Positions 8,258-16,395 of a stretch of 45,493 nt of DNA are shown one piece after another (the stretch's first letter is position 1; the number at the start of each line of letters is the position of its first letter). Source of the stretch: JAYWXI01 sp036016955 (GTDB taxonomy: Bacteria; Bacteroidota; Bacteroidia; Flavobacteriales; Weeksellaceae). The stretch lies in assembly GCF_036016955.1 (NCBI RefSeq), contig NZ_JAYWXI010000015.1, positions 1 through 45,493 on the forward strand, read 5' to 3'. The notes under the pieces are model-generated. The model was not told the DNA's origin, made no database searches, and saw nothing but the letters and a program-made list of their open reading frames with translations. Both the position numbers and the translations under genes were made by a program.

Positions 8258-10744
8258 CTAAGACCGACGGCCAAACCACTGGTTCATCCGATTACGAATC
8301 CTAATCAATAGAGGTTCTTCGTAATTTTTGTCCTCGTCAAAATAGCCGTAGCCATAACCATAGCCATAACCATAACCCTGTTTCGATTGATAATCGTTAT
8401 ACACCATACCCAAATTCTCCACCTCATGATTATGGTATTTCTCCGTAATCATTTTCAGCATATATTTTTCGGTATATTCATGACGCACCACGTACACACT
8501 CGCATCCGCCATTTTCATCAATTCGAAAGAGTCTGCCACTAAACCTACCGGAGGAGAATCAATAACGATATAATCATACCGCTTTCTCAGTTCTTTTATA
8601 AAATCTGCATTGCGCTCACTCATAAGAAGCTCCGAAGGATTTGGCGGTATAGGACCGGACGTGGCCACATCCAATGAAGGAATCTTCGTCCGGTTAACAA
8701 TCTGTTCCATCTCGACCTCTCCCGTCAAATAATTGGAAATTCCGTATTTGTTGTTTATTTTAAAATCACCAAAAATTTTAGGTTTCCGCAAATCCATTCC
8801 CAACAAAATTGTCCGCTTGCCACTGAGTCCCAATACCGAAGCAATATTGATCGACGTATACGTCTTACCTTCTCCTCCAACGGAAGAGGTAACCAACAAC
8901 ACCTTGCTTGCCCCATCCTCCTTATACAAAAACCGCAAATTGGCTCGAATGCCCCGAAAAGATTCCGCGACAGAAGACTTTGGCAGCTCCAAGACGGTAA
9001 GGTTATTTTCATGCTGATTCTGTCCCACCACCCCTAAAAGAGGAATTTTAGTTGCACTGACAAGCTCTTTGATATTCCGTATCTTGGTATCCAAAACTTC
9101 ACCTAAGGCAATCAAAAACAAAGGCACAAACAAAAGCCCTCCGATAATCAAGGATTGAACCCTCTTGGTATCCGGCGCAATTGGCCCCTGACCCACATTT
9201 TTAGCCGGGTCGATAATCGTAAGATCCGAACGGTTCGTCGCCACTCTCATTTGAGCCTCCGCCTGCTTGGTAAGTAGCACATCGTAAGTGCTTTCAATAA
9301 TCTTATACCCGCGTTCAATGTCTAAATACCGGCGCTGTTGCTCGGGAAGATTTATTAAACCTTCTTCCAACTTCCTAATGGCCCCATCAATTTGAGCGAG
9401 CTGTTCTCTCATGCGCGCATATTGCTCTCCGATATACCCATCGGATGCTCCTCTAGCCTCATTAATCAACCGATTAATCTCCCTCATAGGCTCAGAGTTA
9501 GGCGTATAAATGGTCGCCATTTCCCTCCTTTTTTCGTAAAGAGCCTTGAGGTCCGTAACCGAAGCCCTAAACTCGCCATCCTCAATCCCTGCCGCATTCA
9601 AATTAATCACCCGATCGAAATTCGAGGCCGCCAAAGAATTTTTAGCCGCACTAAGGCTGTTGATACTGACCAAAAGCTCGGCTTTTTTCTTCTCCAATTC
9701 CTGAATGGATTTCACCGTTTCGGTATCTTTGTCTTCGATACCAAAAAGATTTTCAGACACTTTAAACTCGTTGAGCTTCCCTCCCGCAGAATCTAATTTT
9801 TTACGGATATCCACTATGTTCTGAGTCAAATAATCCGCCGTATTTCGATCCACCACATTCTGATCCTTCAGCCTTTTTTTTATGAGTTCTTCGATGGTCG
9901 TATTGAGAAATTTAACCGTGCCATTCAAATTATACCCTTGCTTGGTAATCACCATAATGGATGGCAATTCGGTATCAAAACTAACGCTCACATCCCTGAT
10001 GATGCTGTTGACCGCTCCATTAACCGTATTTAGCGTAACAATGATGTTTTCAAGTTTCAAAGCCGGTTTTTCCGGATTGGGAACCAATCGGAAACGCAAA
10101 TTAGGAGCCGTATACCATTGCCCCAAGGAAATGATTTTATTTTCGGGGCGCTCAAAAGGAGCCACCTGACTGAATGATTCCGTCCTGTAGCTGTAAACAT
10201 GAGTGGAATGCCCCTCCTCCGGAAGAACAACCTCGTAACGATCCCCTCCCTTAGGAACAAGCGTAATCGGATAATTTACTTGTTGGGGATACGCCCGATC
10301 AATTTCAAGAAAGACCGGAGAATCAAACTTATCCAGATACGTCTGTTTAATTACCCCTTTAGTGGTATAGCTGGTAAACAAATCCAACTCTTTAACCAAA
10401 TACTCGTTATGCGAGCGGGAAAGAATCATCTTTTTGAGAAAAATCCCATCGTAATTAGAACGTTGCCCCCAAATAAAATTAATGGACTGGTTAGGCGTAA
10501 AGTAACTGGCCGTATTATTGGAAATACTAAGCGAAATGGAAGAAGAATAAATCCTTTGCGCATAATACCGGCTATACACATAGCCGATAGCATACCCTAA
10601 GGTCCCCATGAAAACGAACCAGTACCAATTCCTCAGCAGCCGACGTAAAAAATGTTCAACGTCAAACAAAGAAAAACTCCCCAATTTCTCTTTAGAATTC
10701 TGCTTTTCCGGAACACCGGCACTGGTCGTTTTATTAGGTATCAT
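8258..10744 (-). CDS. Wzc-like polysaccharide co-polymerase with C-terminal tyrosine autokinase
   Basis: The 828-residue inner-membrane protein controls polymerisation and export of capsule or exopolysaccharide. It has an N-terminal Wzz domain with a membrane segment near residue 40, a periplasmic region with a coiled coil (about 300-470), a second membrane segment near 540 (SLIIGGLLFVPLFLIAL), and a BY-kinase domain. Kinase motifs are Walker A SSVGGEGKTYTS, Walker A' LLGMDLRKPKI and Walker B YIVIDSPPVGLVAD. The tail has a GY dipeptide repeated six times followed by a FDEDKNYEEP segment, the tyrosine cluster that is autophosphorylated. It lies 5 nt after the Wza-like gene. Confidence 0.93.
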   Translation of the reverse strand: MIPNKTTSAGVPEKQNSKEKLGSFSLFDVEHFLRRLLRNWYWFVFMGTLGYAIGYVYSRYYAQRIYSSSISLSISNNTASYFTPNQSINFIWGQRSNYDGIFLKKMILSRSHNEYLVKELDLFTSYTTKGVIKQTYLDKFDSPVFLEIDRAYPQQVNYPITLVPKGGDRYEVVLPEEGHSTHVYSYRTESFSQVAPFERPENKIISLGQWYTAPNLRFRLVPNPEKPALKLENIIVTLNTVNGAVNSIIRDVSVSFDTELPSIMVITKQGYNLNGTVKFLNTTIEELIKKRLKDQNVVDRNTADYLTQNIVDIRKKLDSAGGKLNEFKVSENLFGIEDKDTETVKSIQELEKKKAELLVSINSLSAAKNSLAASNFDRVINLNAAGIEDGEFRASVTDLKALYEKRREMATIYTPNSEPMREINRLINEARGASDGYIGEQYARMREQLAQIDGAIRKLEEGLINLPEQQRRYLDIERGYKIIESTYDVLLTKQAEAQMRVATNRSDLTIIDPAKNVGQGPIAPDTKRVQSLIIGGLLFVPLFLIALGEVLDTKIRNIKELVSATKIPLLGVVGQNQHENNLTVLELPKSSVAESFRGIRANLRFLYKEDGASKVLLVTSSVGGEGKTYTSINIASVLGLSGKRTILLGMDLRKPKIFGDFKINNKYGISNYLTGEVEMEQIVNRTKIPSLDVATSGPIPPNPSELLMSERNADFIKELRKRYDYIVIDSPPVGLVADSFELMKMADASVYVVRHEYTEKYMLKMITEKYHNHEVENLGMVYNDYQSKQGYGYGYGYGYGYFDEDKNYEEPLLIRIRNRMNQWFGRRS

Positions 10745-10749
10745 TTAAT

Positions 10750-11628
10750 TTATAATCTGGATAACAAAAGATAGATAGACATCGCCGTCGTCAAAAGAGA
10801 CACCCCCGTAGTCACCGTTTGCAAAGGATCTCTTCCAAACCCATGGAAGCTTTTAGGACGGGTATTAAGGTAAATAATATCGCCGTTCTGCAACCAATAA
10901 TAAGGCGAATTCATGACATCCTCTCTGGTCAAATCCAACCTAACGGTTTTTATGCCCTCAGGATACCGCCGTTGAAGCATAACGTTCTTACGGTCAACGG
11001 TTCGGTTCAGTCCCCCGTTTTGGGCAATAGCCTCCATAATATTCAGGGTCTGAGTATAAGATTTTTTAGCTCCGGTAAGTTGGGTCGTTTCAATATCCCC
11101 CAAAATATAATAGTTTATCCCATCCAAATTAAGCCGAACTTCCGATTTTCCTTCCAAAAAATTTTCGTTGACGCTGGTTTGAATTTCCTTTTGAATATCC
11201 TCTATTGTACGGCCTTCCGCCTTGATATAACCAATACCAAAGACATAAATATCCCCATGGGCATCCACTTTTATACCATCAAAATAAAACCGAGCATTAC
11301 CATAAGCCATACTGCCGGCTCCACCGCCGCCAATAACACCGCCGCCACCTACAGCACCCGCCGCACCCGAACTTTGTCCGCCTTCGCCGGAAGCATTGAG
11401 ATTGGAATAAAATTGAGCCGCATCCCCCTTGGGGGTAGTAACAATATTTAAGCTGAAAATATCGTTTTTCGTTACTCTATAATCCTGATTTCCATACGGA
11501 ACCAACCCTTCCTCATTGATAACCAAACTCTCACTGGGCTGCATGTAACGAACCTCACTGGTCGAGATGCAACTCGACAAAGAAAGCATAAGAAAAAGTA
11601 AAAAAAATGGATAAGCTTTTTTCATCAT
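10750..11628 (-). CDS. Wza-like polysaccharide export lipoprotein
   Basis: This is an outer-membrane auxiliary protein of the Wza/BexD family that forms the export pore with Wzc. From the chosen ATG at 11628 it is 292 residues; the ATG at 11625 is equally possible. The signal peptide ends in a lipobox (LSLSSC, Cys20). A poly-saccharide-export domain follows (NDIFSLNIV, GIGYIKAEGRTIEDIQKEIQ) and then a SLBB domain (YILGDIETTQ to LMEAIAQNGGLNRTVDRKNV). Between them is a glycine-rich insert (about residues 84-105), unusual for the family. The C-terminus has a hydrophobic helix (VTTGVSLLTTAMSIYLLLS), as expected for the Wza amphipathic helix. TATTTTTG at 11649-11642 may be an internal promoter. 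Confidence 0.9.
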   Translation of the reverse strand: MMKKAYPFFLLFLMLSLSSCISTSEVRYMQPSESLVINEEGLVPYGNQDYRVTKNDIFSLNIVTTPKGDAAQFYSNLNASGEGGQSSGAAGAVGGGGVIGGGGAGSMAYGNARFYFDGIKVDAHGDIYVFGIGYIKAEGRTIEDIQKEIQTSVNENFLEGKSEVRLNLDGINYYILGDIETTQLTGAKKSYTQTLNIMEAIAQNGGLNRTVDRKNVMLQRRYPEGIKTVRLDLTREDVMNSPYYWLQNGDIIYLNTRPKSFHGFGRDPLQTVTTGVSLLTTAMSIYLLLSRL

Positions 11629-11656
11629 TAACAAAACTCCGCAAAAATAGTGTTTT

Positions 11657-12769
11657 TTATTTATTATTTCTCATCCTTAAAATCAGATCCGGAAGATACG
11701 CCCCCGCAAACCCCAAAGCCAACACCAAAGCCAACAAAAGATTTGGATTAAGATGACGGCAAAGGTAAGCAATCCCGACTATGCCCACATAATAAGCAAC
11801 AATGCTAAACGTCGCTCCCCTGTGAGAAAGCCCCAAACGCAAAACCTTATGATGAATATGATTTTGATCCGCTTCAAAAGGCGATTGTTTCTTCAACAGT
11901 CGGATGATAATCACATTCATCGTATCCACAATAGGCAAAACCAGAATGGCCACAGCCACTACCGGTGCACTACGAAGATGATAATGAGGCCCCAACGGCC
12001 CTTTATCGATAAAAATATCCATAAAACAAACCGCCGTAAACGCAAGCAGGAACCCCAAAATCATAGACCCCGTATCCCCCATAAAAATCTTCATGGAACG
12101 GATGGGAGAAAGATTATAATAAAGAAAAGCCAAAACACTCCCAATGACCAGCGCCGATAAAATCACCAAAGGATAGTTGTAACTCCCAAGGCGAAAATAA
12201 CTGATTCCGAAAAAAAGGCCCGCCAAAACCGAATAAGTCCCCGCAAGCCCGTCGATACCGTCAATCAGGTTAAACGCATTAATTAAAATCACAAACGTGA
12301 CCACCGAAAACAAAACACTGAAGTAATAATTCATTTCATAAATCCCCAACACACCAAACAAACTCCGTATCCTGACATCCGACCCAATAACGATAAGCAG
12401 AGAAACCAAGATCTGGGCTAAAAGTTTTTTGTAAGCCCGCATCACCATAATATCATCCATTACACCGACGTAAAACAAAATAATGAGCGAAGCAAACAAA
12501 AACTTATACGCATCAAAGAGTTCGTAGGCATAAACCGGCGCGCACACCCCAAGAGAAAAGAAAATCGCAATCCCTCCCAAATTGGGAATTTTACGATGAT
12601 GGGAGCTCCTTATTCCCGGTTCGTCCATCAGGTTTTTGCGTTTCGATATTTTGATAATGAGAGGAATCGAGTAATAAGTCAAAAAAAACGACAAGCCAAA
12701 TCCCAAGACCAGTTTGTAATAAAACAACGAGATCCCCGTCTTCAAGATGATACCGTCTATAAAATTCAT
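11657..12769 (-). CDS. WecA/MraY-family undecaprenyl-phosphate sugar-1-phosphate transferase
   Basis: This 370-residue multi-pass membrane enzyme likely transfers a HexNAc-1-phosphate from UDP-sugar to undecaprenyl phosphate, initiating polysaccharide synthesis. The family motifs are present: the DD pair at residues 105-106 (VGVMDDIMVMRA), NAFNLIDGIDGLAG near 163-176 and the late HIHHKVLRLGLSHRG motif. I count about ten hydrophobic segments. It is the first gene of the operon with the Wza- and Wzc-like genes, so its product probably feeds their export route. It is WecA-like rather than MraY, judged by the HIHH motif and by its context. Confidence 0.9.
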   Translation of the reverse strand: MNFIDGIILKTGISLFYYKLVLGFGLSFFLTYYSIPLIIKISKRKNLMDEPGIRSSHHRKIPNLGGIAIFFSLGVCAPVYAYELFDAYKFLFASLIILFYVGVMDDIMVMRAYKKLLAQILVSLLIVIGSDVRIRSLFGVLGIYEMNYYFSVLFSVVTFVILINAFNLIDGIDGLAGTYSVLAGLFFGISYFRLGSYNYPLVILSALVIGSVLAFLYYNLSPIRSMKIFMGDTGSMILGFLLAFTAVCFMDIFIDKGPLGPHYHLRSAPVVAVAILVLPIVDTMNVIIIRLLKKQSPFEADQNHIHHKVLRLGLSHRGATFSIVAYYVGIVGIAYLCRHLNPNLLLALVLALGFAGAYLPDLILRMRNNK

Positions 12770-12871
12770 TCTGAACTTATTAAATTAAAACAGCTTTAAT
12801 GTTTGAAAAAAGACAGTCCTCTTACCGTTTTTACACCAAACGTTCCCTTCCGAAAGTTTTTTCGCACGGAA

Positions 12872-13861
12872 TCAAATCAGTTTCCGAGCCCATTTCAACA
12901 GCCCGAAAAGATGAAGCAGGTAGTAAATCTTTTTTCTAATAGGCAAAGATAAGATATAATTTTGATCAAACCTTTTATAACGCAGAATTTCGCTCACCGA
13001 AATACGCCGTTCTTTTAAAAACCCCTTTAGCGCAGCATCCATTTCGTTGAACATTTGTTCCTCTTTAACAAAGGCCAAATAAGCCGAAAAAGAATAATAC
13101 CCCTCTAAAATCTGAAACCCCTTCAAGGCTTCCTTTTCTCCGGCATAGGGCGAAGCAGCGAATGTTTTTTCGACATCAGCCACCGCCCGCAAAATGTCCA
13201 ACCCTCTTCTGTTATGGGTCTTGGTAATGGAATCCGAACGCTCCAAATATTGGTAATGGTACGCCTGAGTCTGCGCCACCACCTCGCTCTGAAGAAAAAG
13301 TTGAGGAATGAGCTGAATGTCCTCGAAATGCATCCCCTTTCTAAATCTTTTGCCTTCAAAAAGCGAACGTTTAAACAATTTATTGCAGGCAAAATAACTC
13401 AAATCCGCCAAAACCGAAGGGTGTTCTTTCAGTAGAATTTTCTCAGGCAAGTGAGGAACCTGAGTCAATTTTTGTGCTACCTCTCCCCGTTCGTTCACTT
13501 TTTGAAGGTTACACCACACGACATCCGCCCGGTGTTTCTGAGCCAAAGCGTACATTTCTTCAAACATCGTCTCCGTCACGTAATCATCGCTATCCACAAA
13601 ACCGATCCATTCGCCCTCGGCACGATCCAAACCGTAGTTCCGGGCATCGCTTAACCCTCCATTTTCCTTATCAAAAATCCTTATTTTATCGGGATAACGG
13701 TTCGCATAATGTTGCATCAACGCCCGAGAACCATCCGTGCTCCCGTCATTAACCACGAGAATTTCCACATCGTCCAACGTCTGCGCCACCAAACTATCCA
13801 AACATTTCGCCAGATAACGCTCTACATTGTAAACCGGAACAATCACCGAAACTTTTTTCAT
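12872..13861 (-). CDS. Glycosyltransferase family 2
   Basis: The 329-residue GT-A enzyme has the N-terminal VSVIVPVYNVERYLAKCLDSL start, the nucleotide-binding VVNDGSTDGS (residues 37-45), the GGLSDARNYG segment and the metal-binding FVDSDD (DSDD at 90-93). The C-terminal part (about 200-329) is helical without clear membrane segments, so it is probably cytoplasmic or membrane-associated. The sugar donor and acceptor cannot be read. It starts 6 nt after the arginase-like gene and ends about 100 nt before the polysaccharide operon, so it may act in the same glycan pathway. Confidence 0.9.
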   Translation of the reverse strand: MKKVSVIVPVYNVERYLAKCLDSLVAQTLDDVEILVVNDGSTDGSRALMQHYANRYPDKIRIFDKENGGLSDARNYGLDRAEGEWIGFVDSDDYVTETMFEEMYALAQKHRADVVWCNLQKVNERGEVAQKLTQVPHLPEKILLKEHPSVLADLSYFACNKLFKRSLFEGKRFRKGMHFEDIQLIPQLFLQSEVVAQTQAYHYQYLERSDSITKTHNRRGLDILRAVADVEKTFAASPYAGEKEALKGFQILEGYYSFSAYLAFVKEEQMFNEMDAALKGFLKERRISVSEILRYKRFDQNYILSLPIRKKIYYLLHLFGLLKWARKLI

Positions 13862-13867
13862 AAAACT

Positions 13868-14953
13868 CTACTCTTCTAAAAACTTTAAAAGACGCCGCCC
13901 CAAAATACCCCGCTTGGCGTTTTGGTAATCCTCGTAAGAGCACGCAAGCCAGTCGTCAGGACACTCCCTTTCTCCGAAATACCAAAGATTAGTGAAAATT
14001 TCTCTTCTGAACGCGTAAGAATCCTCTCCTATCATAACCCAAAACGTCTCGTATTCTTTTTCTTTCGGATGACTTCTGCGAATATTAATCCCTTCCACCA
14101 AATACCAAAGCATCTGAGCCAACAACTGGCGATTCAAAACCTCTTCGGTTTCAAAATTAAAATTAAAAATCCCCACGGATTTCAGCCTTTCGCTCATCCC
14201 CACCTCCTTCATGTAAGCGCATATTTCCCTACGGTTCAAACCGTTAACCTGAGGCTCCAACGAAAACGGAGACGAAAAACTCTCCACGGCATTGCAATCC
14301 ACCGTCACCAAATCGGCCTGCCGGAAATAAGGTTCCGTTTTTTCCGTTGAATGCATCATGTCGGCCAAACGAACCACATCGAAAGCCACCTGCTTCACCA
14401 AATTCAGGCTTTCTTCATCGTTAAGATGCTTCTGACAGCCCAACAAATGAAAGTTTTTAATGGAAAAATCCTTCGAACAGAAAAGCCTATAGAGGTAGTT
14501 TTTTTCATTAAGGGGAAACGTTTCTTCCTGTTCCAAAAAAAAGCGTCCGGCAAGGTTTGTATACGTCAGATCCTTTACGTCCTGATTAAGCGCCGAAAAT
14601 AAAGAATACCCAAAATCGCTTCCGCCCCCAATCACCACCGGGATAGCGCCCCTCTGGTGGCAAGCCAAAAGAACCTCCTGCAATACGTAATGCGTATCCT
14701 CCAGCGTTTTCCCGGAAATCAAATCGCCAAGATCCCCCATAGGCACCTCAAAATCGGCCTTGGACAGCTCATAAAAAAGTCTACGCACCGCCGCCATAGG
14801 TTTAATCTCCGCCGTACCGCCTGCCCCCCGTTGATCGGACAACCAAATCAAGACAATACCGCCTTCCGGAATCCCACCTCTCACCATCTGGCCTAACTGC
14901 CAATGCTCATACCGCTTGCGCTGCGGAGGAACCATAAAATCTTCGAAATTCAT
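13868..14953 (-). CDS. Arginase/formimidoylglutamase-fold protein with degenerate metal site
   Basis: The 361-residue protein resembles the ureohydrolase superfamily proteins that Bacteroidota genomes usually label formimidoylglutamase. The region AIPVVIGGGSDFGYSLFSAL (residues 103-122) corresponds to the GGDHS motif, but no His follows the Asp. The expected DAHxD strand is replaced by LTYTNLAGRFFL, and the third motif reads VDCNAVESF (218-226) instead of SxDxDxxDP. The manganese ligands therefore look largely lost and normal hydrolase activity is doubtful. It is co-transcribed with the GT2 gene (6-nt gap), an unexpected partner for amino-acid catabolism. The fold assignment is from motif position and family memory. 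Confidence 0.72.
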   Translation of the reverse strand: MNFEDFMVPPQRKRYEHWQLGQMVRGGIPEGGIVLIWLSDQRGAGGTAEIKPMAAVRRLFYELSKADFEVPMGDLGDLISGKTLEDTHYVLQEVLLACHQRGAIPVVIGGGSDFGYSLFSALNQDVKDLTYTNLAGRFFLEQEETFPLNEKNYLYRLFCSKDFSIKNFHLLGCQKHLNDEESLNLVKQVAFDVVRLADMMHSTEKTEPYFRQADLVTVDCNAVESFSSPFSLEPQVNGLNRREICAYMKEVGMSERLKSVGIFNFNFETEEVLNRQLLAQMLWYLVEGINIRRSHPKEKEYETFWVMIGEDSYAFRREIFTNLWYFGERECPDDWLACSYEDYQNAKRGILGRRLLKFLEE

Positions 14954-15082
14954 AGTTTGTTTTTCGGCACAAACTTAACCAAAAACCCCACAAGAAAAAA
15001 ATAACGATTTACCATCTTTTTTAAAAACGATCTGTAACAAATCGCCTTTTACAACAACTTATTCGGTAAAATTGTTATTATC

Positions 15083-15964
15083 ATGAAACTATTTTGGTCT
15101 TTCATCTGCCTGATGGCGTTCACTTTGGGACAGGCTCAATCCACCGCCAACCGTTTTTTTTACGAGTTAAAATACAAACCTTCGACACAATCGGACTCTA
15201 TCCGTCAAGCTATGACCATTTTGGACATTCTTCCCGAAAAATCCATCTATCGGGATGAACTGATGATTTCCCAAGACTCCCTGCTGAAAGCCGAGGTGGA
15301 AAAAATGATGAAAACAGGCGCTTTTAAAGATTTATCCAAGTCCATAAAAAAGCCCAACTTCAGCTATAAAGTGATTAAAACCTATCCTTCCATGGAAATT
15401 AGGTACACCGACCACATCCTTCAGGATAAAGTTTCCTACGACGAAAAACTCCTTTTCGACTGGAAAATCTTTCCCGAAAAGAAAAAAATAGGCGAATACA
15501 ACGCCCAAAAAGCCACTTCTTCCTTCGCAGGACGAAACTATACGGCTTGGTTCTCCAACGAATTGCCTTTTCAGGACGGCCCTTACAAGTTTTTCGGCCT
15601 TCCCGGACTAATCGTTCAGTTGGAAGACGAAACGGGAGATTACCAATGGACGCTAAAGGGCAATAAAAAAGTAGATAACCACGAAGAAGAATCCTACTCC
15701 GAAAAACTGATGAAACAATTCGGGCAAAGCCGTAACGAAATCAAAGTTTCAAAGGAAAAATTTGAACAAATGTACGAGGCTTACAAAAAAGACCCTTTCG
15801 GAAGCATCCGTCACCAAATTTCGCAAATTCCCGCTGAGGCCAAAATGCCGGACGGCACTTCCATCTCAAAAATGATGAAAGAACAAGAAGAACAAATGAA
15901 AAAGCACCTCAACGAAAACGACAATACCATTGAAATCCGAAAAACGGATAAAAACAAAAAATAA
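15083..15964 (+). CDS. GLPGLI family protein
   Basis: This 293-residue exported protein has a signal peptide (MKLFWSFICLMAFTLGQAQS). It carries the eponymous GLPGLI hexapeptide at residues 172-177 within FFGLPGLIVQLED. The family is restricted to Bacteroidota and its function is not established. Upstream strands include the FFYELKYKPS segment and a YPSMEIRYTD stretch that align with the family's beta-rich N-terminal part. The C-terminus is charged and Met/Glu/Lys-rich. It is a monocistronic plus-strand gene divergent from the arginase-like gene and followed by a strong GC hairpin. Confidence 0.9.
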   Translation: MKLFWSFICLMAFTLGQAQSTANRFFYELKYKPSTQSDSIRQAMTILDILPEKSIYRDELMISQDSLLKAEVEKMMKTGAFKDLSKSIKKPNFSYKVIKTYPSMEIRYTDHILQDKVSYDEKLLFDWKIFPEKKKIGEYNAQKATSSFAGRNYTAWFSNELPFQDGPYKFFGLPGLIVQLEDETGDYQWTLKGNKKVDNHEEESYSEKLMKQFGQSRNEIKVSKEKFEQMYEAYKKDPFGSIRHQISQIPAEAKMPDGTSISKMMKEQEEQMKKHLNENDNTIEIRKTDKNKK

Positions 15965-15993
15965 ATCCATACCAACTAAAATAATTGTTAACA

Positions 15994-16023
15994 GCCGCCG
16001 GGCGACCAAGGTCGCCCGGCGGC
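15994..16023 (+). terminator. Strong GC-rich hairpin after the GLPGLI gene
   Basis: A perfect 14-bp inverted repeat, GCCGCCGGGCGACC paired with GGTCGCCCGGCGGC, is separated by only 2 nt. The following sequence is TTATTTCC, so the U-tract is weak. It probably terminates the GLPGLI transcript. Confidence 0.7.
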
Positions 16024-16080
16024 TTATTTCCAACTCGTTTTAAATCGGGATTTTTTAATTTAGATTAATTTTAAATAACG

Positions 16081-16088
16081 TATCTTTG
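16081..16088 (+). promoter_or_regulatory. Putative -7 element for feoAB
   Basis: TATCTTTG fits TAnnTTTG and lies 45 nt before the feoA ATG. The -33 position at 19-nt spacing is TTT rather than TTG. It overlaps a possible TTG start of a longer FeoA frame, which argues against that longer start. Confidence 0.5.
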
Positions 16089-16133
16089 TCCTCTCAAAAA
16101 ATCAATCTTTTGAAGCGAAACTATTCCAAAACC

Positions 16134-16364
16134 ATGTGCTGCTTTCCTCTCAACCAAAAAGGGAGGATCTTGGACTATGACAACGAAGACCTGAAAATGC
16201 CCAATAAAATCATCGAAATGGGGCTGCTTCCTGATACCGTTTTCAAGATTTTGTATCAAGCGCCTTTCGGAGGCCCATTATACATCGAATACAGCACCGA
16301 AAAAACCCGTATTGCCCTAAGGCAAGAGGAAGCCCGCTTCATCCTCGTTGAGCCGGCTCCGTAA
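16134..16364 (+). CDS. feoA: FeoA domain protein
   Basis: This is a 76-residue SH3-like FeoA protein that supports ferrous-iron uptake by FeoB, probably by contacting its cytoplasmic part. The hallmark IIEMGLLPDTVFKILYQAPFGGP segment is clear, followed by the RIALRQEEARFILVE end. The frame is open upstream to 16086, but those codons overlap the promoter -7 element and have only TTG starts. The ATG at 16134 is my choice, with some doubt because it places two Cys at the very N-terminus. feoB starts 31 nt downstream. Confidence 0.85.
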   Translation: MCCFPLNQKGRILDYDNEDLKMPNKIIEMGLLPDTVFKILYQAPFGGPLYIEYSTEKTRIALRQEEARFILVEPAP

Positions 16365-16395
16365 ACGAATCCAAACAAAAAAGGCGTAAAGGACC

